The notes under the pieces were generated by a model, which saw only the letters and a program-made list of their open reading frames with translations, ran no database searches and was not told where the DNA came from. Shown here one piece after another: positions 41,440 to 48,944 of a stretch of 64,000 bases of DNA (within the stretch, counting starts at the first letter, position 1; every line of letters begins with the position of its first letter). The position numbers were made by a program, and so were the translations under genes. Where the stretch lies: the NCBI GenBank assembly GCA_030426085.1, contig JAUHYW010000005.1, positions 62,001 through 126,000 on the forward strand, given 5' to 3'. This DNA is from a bacterium (lineage in GTDB: Bacteria > Myxococcota_A > Bradymonadia > UBA7976 > UBA1532).

Positions 41440-42593
41440 ACCTGCCGTTCGACGCCGAGCTGCGCCGGGCGCGGCTGCTGGTCACCGCCGGGTCGGGCGG
41501 GGTGGGCAAGACCACGACCGCCGCGGCGATGGCGGTGCGGGCCGCGTCGTTCGGCCGGCGGGCCGCGGTGCTGACCATCGACCCCGCCCGCCGGCTGGCC
41601 GATGCCCTCGGACTCGGCGAGCTGACCGGCGAGCTGCGCCGGGTGGAGCCGTCCCGGTTCGCCGACGCCGGGCTCGACGCGGCCGGCGAGCTGTGGGCGA
41701 TGATGCTCGACGTGAAGACCACCGGCGATCAGATGGTGCGCCGCTTCGCGCCCGACGCCGAGGCGGCCCGCGCGATCCTCGACAACCGCTACTACCAGTA
41801 CTTCAGCACGTCGCTGGCCGGCGCGCAGGAGTACGTGGCTATCGAGCAGGTGCGGGCGCTCATCGACGAAGGCGGCTTCGACCTCGTCGTGCTCGACACT
41901 CCGCCGGCGGCCCACGCCATCGACTTCCTCGACGCGCCCGACCGCCTGGTGAGCGGGCTGGGCAGCCGCCCGGTGCAGATGCTGCGGGCCAAGGAGGACG
42001 GGGGCCTCGCGTCCCGCCTCGCCCGCAGCGGGCGGGGGCTGGTGCTCAAGGGGCTCAACAAGCTCACCGGCGGCCCGTTCATCGAGGAGCTGACCCGGTT
42101 CCTGACGGTCTTCGGCAGCATCCTCGACGCGCTGAAGGTCTCCGGCGAGGCGGTCAAGGCCCGGCTGCGGGCCGACGACACCCGCTTCTTCCTGGTGACG
42201 AGCCCCACCCGGAGCAACGTCGACGAGGCGATGGCCTTCCGCCGCCAGCTCGCCGAGCGCGACTTCCCGCTGGGCGGGGTGATCCTGAACCGGACCCACG
42301 CCCCGCTCGCGCCGGTGCCCGACGGCCCCGGGACCCGCGCGGAGCTGGACGCCGCGCTGGTCGAGGCCGGCCTCGACGGGCTGCCGTCCGCCGAGCGGGC
42401 GCGGCTGCTCGACGGCCTGTACGAGAGCCTCGCCCGCCACAACCGACTGGCCGACGCCGACATGCAGGCCGCCGAGCTGCTCGAACGCGCCACGGGGCAC
42501 CGCCCGTGGCGCATCCCGCTGTTCGCCCACCCCATCCGTGATCTGGCCGATCTGGACCGGGTGGCGCGCCACGTCCAGCCGGTCGAGGCATGA
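41436..42593 (+). CDS. ArsA/GET3-family ATPase, second copy
   Basis: This 385-residue ATPase has Walker A TAGSGGVGKTT near 18-28, the Switch I-like TIDPARRLADALG near 47 and LDTPPAAHAIDFLDAP near 150. The C-terminal half has the helical extension typical of ArsA/Get3 and a sensor VTSPTRSNVDEAMAFRRQL. It begins at ATG 41436, inside the first copy's stop. The two copies may form a heterodimer in place of the fused ArsA or the Get3 homodimer (inference). No tail-anchor insertion partner is visible, though the window does encode one tail-anchored zinc-ribbon protein. Confidence 0.88.
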   Translation: MNLPFDAELRRARLLVTAGSGGVGKTTTAAAMAVRAASFGRRAAVLTIDPARRLADALGLGELTGELRRVEPSRFADAGLDAAGELWAMMLDVKTTGDQMVRRFAPDAEAARAILDNRYYQYFSTSLAGAQEYVAIEQVRALIDEGGFDLVVLDTPPAAHAIDFLDAPDRLVSGLGSRPVQMLRAKEDGGLASRLARSGRGLVLKGLNKLTGGPFIEELTRFLTVFGSILDALKVSGEAVKARLRADDTRFFLVTSPTRSNVDEAMAFRRQLAERDFPLGGVILNRTHAPLAPVPDGPGTRAELDAALVEAGLDGLPSAERARLLDGLYESLARHNRLADADMQAAELLERATGHRPWRIPLFAHPIRDLADLDRVARHVQPVEA

Positions 42594-42676
42594 GCCGGCG
42601 GGGCCAGCGGTTCGATCGGGGGCGGCGAAGTCCGGCCGCCGCGAAACCCGACCCGACGCCGGCTGTCGCACGGCCC

Positions 42677-43915
42677 ATGCAGCATCTACAGACCTCGCCC
42701 ATCGCCCGCGCCGCCCTGCTCATCGGGCTCGGCCTCGCGAGCGCCGCCTGCGGCAGCCGACCGGCTGTCCGCGATCAACCACCGCCCGCCGTCGTCGAGA
42801 TGGAGCCGCTCGTCGTCGAGTACGACGCCGAGGCCGAAGGCGACGACGCCATCCGGGCCTACGACGCCCAGTCGCTCTTCGAGGACGCCCAGGGCGCCTT
42901 CGCCCGGCACGACTTCGCCGCCTGCGACAGCCTCTACGGCCAGCTCTTCGAGCGCTTCCCCCAGAGCCGCTTCGTGCACACCGGACTCTACAACCGGGGC
43001 CTGTGCCTCGAGCAGCTCCGAGAGCACGGCCGGGCCGCGGTGCACTTCCGACGCCACGCGCAGCTCTCGACCGAGCTGCGCGACCAGCGCGACGGCGAGT
43101 TCCGCTGGGGCTACAACCTCGTCAAGACCGGCGACTACCCCACCGCGATCCACCTCTACAACCGACTGCTCGACGCTGACGATCTGGGCCCGCTCGACCG
43201 CGCCGAGTGCCACCTGCGGCGGGGCATCGCGCAGTTCCGCCTGAGCCGGCCCGGCGCGGCCGAGAAAGACCTCAAGCGGGCGATGGCGCTCGTCGAGGAG
43301 GGCACCGAGGGCTTCGTCGAGGGCTCGGAGCTGATGGCCGAGGCCCACTTCCGCCGGGGCGAGATCTACCAGCGGCTGTCGCACAACGTCGCGCTCAAGC
43401 TGCCGGTGGCGAAGATGAAGACCGATCTGGCGGACAAGGCCCGGTTCTTCCGCCAGGCGCAGGACAGCTTCATCGCCGCGCTCAACGTGCGCCACAGCTA
43501 CTGGGCGACGGCCGCCGGGCTCAAGCTGGGCGAGTTGTACGAGCAGTTCTACCTCGACGTGCTCCAGGCCGAGGTGCCCACCGACTTCGACCCGGTGACC
43601 CGCCGGTTCTACTTCGTCGAGCTGCGCACGCAGCTCGAGCCGCTGCTGGAGCAGTCGCTGGCGATCTACGAGAAGAACATCACCATGAGCGAGCGCATCG
43701 GGGCCCAGAACGAGTGGGTCGCCGCCACCGAGAGCCGGCTGGCCCGGCTGCGGGCGCTGCTCGAAGCGAGCCGGAAGGGCGGCGGGCCGGCCGTGCCCCC
43801 GCCTCCGGAGCCGGTCGAGGCGGTGCCCCCGGTCGACCCGCCCCCGCCAGAGGCGCCAGACGCTGCGGGCGCTCCGGACGCCCCGGACGACCCGCCAGCC
43901 CCGGGGGACGGATGA
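42677..43915 (+). CDS. TPR-rich lipoprotein
   Basis: This 412-residue protein has a lipoprotein signal, with lipobox ASAAC at residues 20-24 when read from ATG 42677. ATG 42590 is in frame and overlaps the ArsA stop (ATGA), but it would add 29 Arg-rich residues before the signal. The mature protein is made of tetratricopeptide-like helices (YLYGQLFERFPQSRFVHTGLYNRG in part, AECHLRRGIAQFRLSRPGAAEKDLKRAM in part). The C-terminus is a Pro-Glu-Asp tail, likely disordered. Such proteins act as envelope scaffolds. The stop overlaps ruvX by 4 bp. Confidence 0.8.
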   Translation: MQHLQTSPIARAALLIGLGLASAACGSRPAVRDQPPPAVVEMEPLVVEYDAEAEGDDAIRAYDAQSLFEDAQGAFARHDFAACDSLYGQLFERFPQSRFVHTGLYNRGLCLEQLREHGRAAVHFRRHAQLSTELRDQRDGEFRWGYNLVKTGDYPTAIHLYNRLLDADDLGPLDRAECHLRRGIAQFRLSRPGAAEKDLKRAMALVEEGTEGFVEGSELMAEAHFRRGEIYQRLSHNVALKLPVAKMKTDLADKARFFRQAQDSFIAALNVRHSYWATAAGLKLGELYEQFYLDVLQAEVPTDFDPVTRRFYFVELRTQLEPLLEQSLAIYEKNITMSERIGAQNEWVAATESRLARLRALLEASRKGGGPAVPPPPEPVEAVPPVDPPPPEAPDAAGAPDAPDDPPAPGDG

Positions 43916-44364
43916 CCGAGCGGACCCGGGTCATGGCGCTCGACGTCGGCCTCAAGACCGTCGGCGTCGCCGTCAGCGACCCGCTGCGCATCATCGCCCA
44001 GGGCGTCACGACCGTGCGCCGTACCGGGCTGAAGGCCGATCTGGCCGCCCTCGAAGCCCTCGTCGCCGAGCACGCCGTCGACCGGATCGTGGTCGGCTGG
44101 CCGCTCCAGCCCAACGGCCGCCCGGGGGCCATGACCCGGATCGTCGACCGCCTCGCCGACGCGCTGGCCAGGCGCACCGGGCTGCCCATCGAGCGGTGGG
44201 ACGAGCGCATGACCTCCCGCCTCGCCGAGCGGGCCCTGATCGAAGGCGGCGCCCGCCGCGCGACCCGGCGGCAGGTGGTGGACAAGGTCGCGGCGGCGTT
44301 GATACTCCAGAGCTGGCTGGACGCCCGTCCGCCGCAGGACCGGGAGCAGGGAGAGACGGTTTGA
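43912..44364 (+). CDS. ruvX: RuvX/YqgF Holliday-junction resolvase-like protein
   Basis: This 150-residue protein has the RNase H-like motifs of RuvX: VMALDVGLKTVGVAVSD with catalytic Asp near residue 10, IVVGWPLQPNGRPG near 60 and WDERMTSRLAERALIEGG near 95 with DE. The tail DKVAAALILQSWLD carries the last acidic residue. It processes branched DNA or 16S rRNA ends. ATG 43912 overlaps the TPR lipoprotein stop and its own stop overlaps the mltG TTG. The ruvX-mltG pair is common. Confidence 0.92.
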   Translation: MTERTRVMALDVGLKTVGVAVSDPLRIIAQGVTTVRRTGLKADLAALEALVAEHAVDRIVVGWPLQPNGRPGAMTRIVDRLADALARRTGLPIERWDERMTSRLAERALIEGGARRATRRQVVDKVAAALILQSWLDARPPQDREQGETV

Positions 44365-45395
44365 GCCGATGGCTGGTCCGCATCGGGCTGGGGCTGCTGG
44401 TCGTGGCGGGGGCCGCCGCGGCCTACGGTTGGCATCGGCTCGGCTCGCTGGACGCGCCCCTCTCGGCCGAGGGCGGCACTGCGACGGTCGAGATCGAGCC
44501 GGGCATGAGCTTCGCGGGCATCGTCGACCGGCTGCACGCCGAGGGCCTCATCCGCGACCCGCTCGTCTTCGAACTCTACGGCCGCTATCTGGGCGTAGGC
44601 GGCCGGCTCAAGGCGGGGACCTACGCCGTCGACACCCGCCAGACCCCGCGCGCGCTGCTCCGAGCCCTCGAGGCGGGCACGCTGCCGCCCGAGGCGCGGG
44701 TCACCATCCCCGAGGGCTTCAACCGCTGGCAGATCGCCGACCTGCTCGCCGAGCAGGGGCTGGTCGACCGGGCCGACTTCCTCACCCGGGTCGAGCGGGG
44801 TGATCTGGAGGGCCGGCTCTTCCCGGATACCTACCGCTTCCGCCCCGAGGCGGGCGCCGAGGCGGTGCTCGACGTGCTCACCGCGCGCTTCGAGGCGGTG
44901 CACGCCGAGGTGCTCGCCGCCGCGCCGCCCGCGGCCCGCCCGCAGGACGCCGCCGCCGTGCGCCGGCACATCGTCCTGGCGTCCCTGATCGAGAAGGAGG
45001 GCCGCACCCCCCGCGATCGACGGCTCATCGCCCGGGTCTTCCACAACCGGCTGGCCCGGGGCATGAAGCTGCAGACCGACCCCACCTGCGTCTACGACGC
45101 CCGGTGGTATCGCGAGGTGCCCCACCCCCGGTACTGTAAGAACCCGGAGAATCGATACAGCACGTACGTCATCGACGGCCTGCCGCCGGGCCCCATCGCC
45201 AACCCCGGCCGGGACGCGCTCGCCGCGGCGCTCGAGCCGGCCACCGGCGACCGCGCCGAGAAGCTGCTGTACTTCGTGGCGCGACGGGACGGCACCGGCG
45301 AGCACCATTTCAGCGAGACGTACGCCGAGCACCAGCGCGCGGTGCAGCGCTACCTGCGCTCCGACCGCGCCCGACCGGGGAGGAGACCGAGATGA
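44361..45395 (+). CDS. mltG: Endolytic transglycosylase MltG
   Basis: This 344-residue protein has one N-terminal helix (RIGLGLLVVAGAAAAYGW), a LysM-like segment (IEPGMSFAGIVDRLHAEGLI), then the YceG/MltG domain. The catalytic Glu is in VLASLIEKEG near residue 213. KLQTDPTCVYD, then STYVIDGLPPGPIANPG (the family's hallmark) lie near 235 and 270. MltG cuts nascent peptidoglycan strands to set glycan length. Start TTG 44361 overlaps the ruvX stop (TTGA). Confidence 0.94.
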   Translation: MSRWLVRIGLGLLVVAGAAAAYGWHRLGSLDAPLSAEGGTATVEIEPGMSFAGIVDRLHAEGLIRDPLVFELYGRYLGVGGRLKAGTYAVDTRQTPRALLRALEAGTLPPEARVTIPEGFNRWQIADLLAEQGLVDRADFLTRVERGDLEGRLFPDTYRFRPEAGAEAVLDVLTARFEAVHAEVLAAAPPAARPQDAAAVRRHIVLASLIEKEGRTPRDRRLIARVFHNRLARGMKLQTDPTCVYDARWYREVPHPRYCKNPENRYSTYVIDGLPPGPIANPGRDALAAALEPATGDRAEKLLYFVARRDGTGEHHFSETYAEHQRAVQRYLRSDRARPGRRPR

Positions 45396-45946
45396 GCAGG
45401 CGCAGCAGCCGGGGCAAGTCGGGCAAGGTGACCGTCGAGCTCAAGGGCGTCGACAAGCGGGTGCTCAAGCACGTCTGGGACAAGATGCGCCGGGGCGAAG
45501 AGCTCGAGGGGCAGGAGTTCTACATCGGCCGCTCGATGGCCGATCACCCCCAGTGGTTCCCGTTGTTCGAGACGATCGGGCTGCTCGAGGGCGACGACAC
45601 CCTGCCCGACGGGCAGAACCCCTTCGTGCACCTGACGTTCCACGTGATGATGGGCTCCCAGATCTTCAACCGGAACCCCAAGGAGGCCGAGGTCTTCTAC
45701 CGCCTGCGCCTCAAGCGGGGCGACGAGCCGCACGACATCATCCACATGATGATCAACGTGTTTCAGCGGCACCTTGCGTGGACCGCTCAGCACGCGCAGC
45801 AGGGCGGCCCGGGCGAGTTCGACACCCGGGCCTACGCCAAGACCCTGCGCAGCCTGCAGAACCTCAAGACCGACCGGCTGTGGCAGCGGCTGGGCTACCC
45901 CACCCCGCCCAAGGCCCACGAGGGCGAGAAGACCTACGGCACCTGA
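45392..45946 (+). CDS. DUF1841-like protein
   Basis: This 184-residue protein carries the DUF1841 core near residues 70-90: NPFVHLTFHVMM in place of the usual NPFLHL(S/A)xHL. It also has the downstream conserved PHDIIHMMINVFQRHLAWT. The N-terminus is basic (MSRRSSRGKSGKVTVEL). It is cytoplasmic by prediction and has unknown function. It overlaps mltG by 4 bp (ATGA), with a GGGGAGGAG ribosome site upstream. Assignment is by motif only. The 3' end overlaps convergent gshB by 13 bp. Confidence 0.78.
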   Translation: MSRRSSRGKSGKVTVELKGVDKRVLKHVWDKMRRGEELEGQEFYIGRSMADHPQWFPLFETIGLLEGDDTLPDGQNPFVHLTFHVMMGSQIFNRNPKEAEVFYRLRLKRGDEPHDIIHMMINVFQRHLAWTAQHAQQGGPGEFDTRAYAKTLRSLQNLKTDRLWQRLGYPTPPKAHEGEKTYGT

Positions 45947-46887
45947 GCCCGCGCCGCGACCGCCCCCTCGACCCACTTCACGTAGGCGTCGCCGAGATCG
46001 ACCCCGGCCAGCTTCTCCACCTCGCGGATGCCGGTGGGGCTGGTGACGTTGATCTCGGTCAGGTAGCCCCCGATCACGTCGAGCCCCACGAACCACAGCC
46101 CGTCCTGCCGCAGCCGGGGGCCGACGGCGGCGCAGATCGCCCGGTCGCGCTCGGTCAGCTCGGCGTGGCTCACCGTGCCGCCGACGTGCATGTTGCCCCG
46201 GTTGTCGTCCGCCTGCGGGGTGCGCAGGATCGCGCCCACCGGCACCCCGTCGATCAGGATGATGCGCTTGTCGCCCTCCCGCGCCGCCGGCAGATACTGC
46301 TGAACGACGACCCACCGCTCGCCCTCGCCGGTCAACGTCTCGAGGATGCTGGACACATTGCGGTCATCGGGCCGCAGCAAGAAGATCCCGGCCCCGCCGT
46401 GCCCGTCGACCGGCTTGACGATCAACGGCTCGCCCTTCTCCGCCAGCCGCCGCCGGATCACCGCGATGTCGCGGGTGACCAGGGTCTCGGGGCAGAACTC
46501 GGGGAACTGCAACGCATACAGCTTCTCGTTCGCGAAGCGCACCCCGGTGGGGTTGTTGACCACCAGCGCGTCCCCGGCCAGATCCAGGATGAAGCTCGCG
46601 TGCAGGTAATCCCGGTCGACGGGTGGATCCTGGCGCATCCAGACGCTGTGGAAGTCGCCCAGCCGGGCGTCGACCCACGGCCCGAGGCGGTAGAAGTCCC
46701 CGTGGTCCTCTTTCACCGTGACCGGGGCCGTCCGGGCCCAGCCCTCGCCGCCCTCGGCGTAGAGGTGCTCGGTGTTGCAGTAGAAGACCTCGTGCCCCCG
46801 CCGCTGGGCGGCGAGCAGGAAGCCGAAGGTGGTGTCCTTGTCGATGAGGACCCGCTCGATGGGATCCATGACCACCAGGATGCGCAC
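45934..46887 (-). CDS. gshB: Glutathione synthetase
   Basis: This 317-residue ATP-grasp enzyme joins gamma-glutamylcysteine and glycine. The start motif RILVVMDPIERVLIDKDTTF follows GTG 46885-46887. FHSVWMRQDPPVDRDYL near 75, IVKPVDGHGGAGIF near 160 and RPADDNRGNMHVGG-like (PQADDNRGNMHVGG) near 225 are all GshB motifs, and INVTSPTGIREVEKLAG lies near the end. The length is the family norm. A gamma-glutamylcysteine synthetase (gshA) is not in the window. The gap to the divergent cytochrome gene is 97 bp. Confidence 0.93.
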   Translation of the reverse strand: MRILVVMDPIERVLIDKDTTFGFLLAAQRRGHEVFYCNTEHLYAEGGEGWARTAPVTVKEDHGDFYRLGPWVDARLGDFHSVWMRQDPPVDRDYLHASFILDLAGDALVVNNPTGVRFANEKLYALQFPEFCPETLVTRDIAVIRRRLAEKGEPLIVKPVDGHGGAGIFLLRPDDRNVSSILETLTGEGERWVVVQQYLPAAREGDKRIILIDGVPVGAILRTPQADDNRGNMHVGGTVSHAELTERDRAICAAVGPRLRQDGLWFVGLDVIGGYLTEINVTSPTGIREVEKLAGVDLGDAYVKWVEGAVAARAQVP

Positions 46888-46984
46888 GACGCATACCCCC
46901 GCTCCGGAATGAATCGCCTGGGGTCGAGCGCGTTCCGGAGACCCGCTATGCTCGCCCCGACCCCTCGCACAGAGGAGCATCGAG

Positions 46985-47566
46985 ATGTCCGACGCCCGCC
47001 TCGTCGCCGCGGCCCTGCTCACCGCCACGGTCCTGCTCGCGCTCCGGGCGACCGCCGAGCCGGCCGCGTCACCCTCGGCGCCGCTGCCGGTCGAAGCCGA
47101 CTGGAGGGCCCGGTCGGAGGCGTGGTTCACCGCGAAGGACGAACCCGCGCGCCGGCAGGAGATGCGCGCCGTCACCCGGGCGCTTCGCCAGCCGTGCAGA
47201 TACTGCCACACCCCGGACTTCACCGGGTATACCGACAAGCGTCTGATCAGCCAGCAGATGATGGCGCTGTCGGCCGAGCACGGGGTGACGTGCGCCGAGT
47301 GCCACGCCGGGCGAGACGGGCTGACGCCTCTGGGGCAGCGCGCGGCGCCGATGTGGGCTCTCGCCCGGGAGAAGGAGACCTTCTGCGGGACGTGTCACGT
47401 GAAACATCGCCGATTCGAGGCCCTGACCCCCGCAGGCGAGCGCTTCGCGAAGGCCGAGTGGCCCGCGTGGCGCGAGGCCCACGGGGTGAAGCCCCCGCCG
47501 AAGCCCGGAACCCCCGCTCCGGGCGCGCCGCCCTCGAAGACCGCCCCGCCGAAGCCCGCGCCATGA
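46985..47566 (+). CDS. Exported triheme c-type cytochrome
   Basis: This 193-residue protein has an N-terminal signal or anchor (LVAAALLTATVLLALRATA) and three CxxCH heme-binding motifs: CRYCH near residue 79, CAECH near 105 and CGTCH near 137. Further His residues (HTPDF, HAGRD and VKHRRF) could serve as axial ligands. The Pro-Lys tail (KPPPKPGTPAPGAPP) is unstructured. It is a periplasmic electron carrier of unknown partners; no dehydrogenase or reductase lies next to it. ATG 46985 follows GAGGAG. A parS-like sequence (47391-47406) lies within the third heme region. Confidence 0.85.
   Translation: MSDARLVAAALLTATVLLALRATAEPAASPSAPLPVEADWRARSEAWFTAKDEPARRQEMRAVTRALRQPCRYCHTPDFTGYTDKRLISQQMMALSAEHGVTCAECHAGRDGLTPLGQRAAPMWALAREKETFCGTCHVKHRRFEALTPAGERFAKAEWPAWREAHGVKPPPKPGTPAPGAPPSKTAPPKPAP
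47391..47406 (+). promoter_or_regulatory. parS: parS-like ParB-binding site (14 of 16)
   Basis: CGTGTCACGTGAAACA matches the consensus TGTTTCACGTGAAACA at 14 of 16 positions, differing at positions 1 and 4. It lies inside the cytochrome gene, where it encodes Cys-His-Val-Lys-His right at the third heme motif. It is one of four such sites on the way to parAB. Confidence 0.6.
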
Positions 47567-47736
47567 GCCCGCCGCTCCACCGCCTGCGGCAGCGCCTCTG
47601 GCACCTGCTCCTCGATCTGGCCGAGGCCCCACGGACCCGCCGCTGGGTCCGGCGGGCGGGGGCCCGGATCGCCCGTCGGCGACGGGCGCGGGCGATCCGA
47701 CGCGGCGCGAGGGGGCGCCCCGCTCAATCACCCTGA
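47563..47736 (+). CDS. Possible small Arg-rich protein
   Basis: A 57-residue reading frame starts at ATG 47563, overlapping the cytochrome stop by 4 bp (ATGA). It is very basic, with a run of Arg-Ala repeats (RRAGARIARRRRARAIRRG). No family is recognised. The only support is the coupled start and its place after the cytochrome; it also overlaps the convergent membrane gene by 13 bp, so it may be spurious. Confidence 0.35.
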   Translation: MSPPLHRLRQRLWHLLLDLAEAPRTRRWVRRAGARIARRRRARAIRRGARGRPAQSP

Positions 47737-48848
47737 CGCCGCCGGGCGACGGCGGGCACCACCCACAACGCAGCGCAACCGAGCCCGGCGCCGGCGAGCA
47801 ACAGGCCGAGCGTGCCGCCCTGCTCGGCGAAGGCCGGGGCCAGCCCGGCGGGCGGCGGCGCCCGGCCCACCAGCTCGCCGTTGAGATCGGCGGCGGCCAT
47901 CAAGCTGCCGTCGACCCCCCGGTCGAGCTGCACCCCGATGATCAGCGTGGCGTCTTCGTAGTCGACCCGGATGGTGACGTTGCCCGAGCCGACCTCCTCG
48001 AATCCGGCCCCGTGCAGCGCCTCGATGATGCGCGGGCGCTGGGCTGAGTAGAACGCCTTGAGCGCCGGCAGGTCACGCTCCCGGATCCAGCCGGCGACTT
48101 CCCCGGGCGCCGCGCCCGCGCCCGCCACCTGCGCCGCTTGCTGCACCGCCGCCGCGAGGCGGGCGTGGTCGTCGCGGTCTCCGCTGAGCGACAGCACCGG
48201 CAGGCCGCCCACGATCAAGGCCCCGAGGAGGAGCGCAGCGGCGAGGTACGGGCGCCACTTGCGCAGCGCCTGCATGCCGTCGGCCCCGCTCCGCGCCAGC
48301 GACGGGGCCGACCGGGGCTCGGCCGGCGCGCTCGCGATCTGGCGCGCCATGAGGCGGATGTCGTCCCGGGCCATCTCGGCTTGCAGCTCGTCGATCCCAC
48401 GCGGCTCGGCGCGGGCGGGCTCGTCGGGGGGGTCGGAGGGCGGCGGCTTCGCGGCTGCTCGCGCCGCGCCGGGCGGCGCCGTCCTCGGCCGGTCGGGCTC
48501 GGGGGGCGATGATGCGCGCGATCGATCGCCCGCGGCGGGGGGAGCGGTCGAGCGGCCCGGGCGACGGCTCGCGCCGGATCGGTCGCCCACCGGAGGCCGC
48601 GCGGAGGCGCCGGCGCCCGAGACCCGGGCCCGCACGGCGCTGTGCCGCCCCGACTGCCGGGCGCCGGGGCGCACGGCGCGATGGGGTCCGGTCGTGCGCA
48701 CCCGCCCCGCCGCCTCGCTGCGCTGGACCGACGGCGGGCGATGCCGCGGGCCGTCGGAGGCGGCCGGTCGATAGCCGGGGATCGCGATCGACCGGCCGTC
48801 ACCGGGCGTCGACCGCTGCTCGCGCTGGTCGTCGTCGGACGTGCTCAT
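47724..48848 (-). CDS. Two-helix membrane protein with long disordered N-terminus
   Basis: This 374-residue protein has a 195-residue N-terminal cytoplasmic part rich in Arg, Pro and Ser, predicted disordered. A membrane helix follows near 200-222 (YLAAALLLGALIVGGLPVLSL). A folded extracytoplasmic domain of about 120 residues comes next (LPALKAFYSAQRPRIIEALHGAGFEEVG, then a beta strand VTIRVDYEDATLIIGVQLDRG). A second helix (LGLLLAGAGLGCAALWVVPAVA) sits near the C-terminus. The family is not recognised. The start is ATG 48846-48848. Confidence 0.75.
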   Translation of the reverse strand: MSTSDDDQREQRSTPGDGRSIAIPGYRPAASDGPRHRPPSVQRSEAAGRVRTTGPHRAVRPGARQSGRHSAVRARVSGAGASARPPVGDRSGASRRPGRSTAPPAAGDRSRASSPPEPDRPRTAPPGAARAAAKPPPSDPPDEPARAEPRGIDELQAEMARDDIRLMARQIASAPAEPRSAPSLARSGADGMQALRKWRPYLAAALLLGALIVGGLPVLSLSGDRDDHARLAAAVQQAAQVAGAGAAPGEVAGWIRERDLPALKAFYSAQRPRIIEALHGAGFEEVGSGNVTIRVDYEDATLIIGVQLDRGVDGSLMAAADLNGELVGRAPPPAGLAPAFAEQGGTLGLLLAGAGLGCAALWVVPAVARRRQGD

Positions 48849-48944
48849 GCCCCCCCGCTCGCTGGCTCACCGAGCATCTTACAGCAGGCGACGTTCGATT
48901 CCGACCGGCCTCGCCGACGATTCTGCGCGCGCCGGGCTCGGGGG

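Noticed and set aside
40447-42593. Calling the ATPase pair an arsenite pump.
   Set aside because: No arsB, arsR or arsD lies nearby and the arsenic-binding cysteines are not evident.
45636-45651. CACGTG in the DUF1841-like gene as a fifth parS site.
   Set aside because: Only 11 of 16 positions match. The right half is not palindromic, and it is explained by coding for Phe-His-Val-Met.
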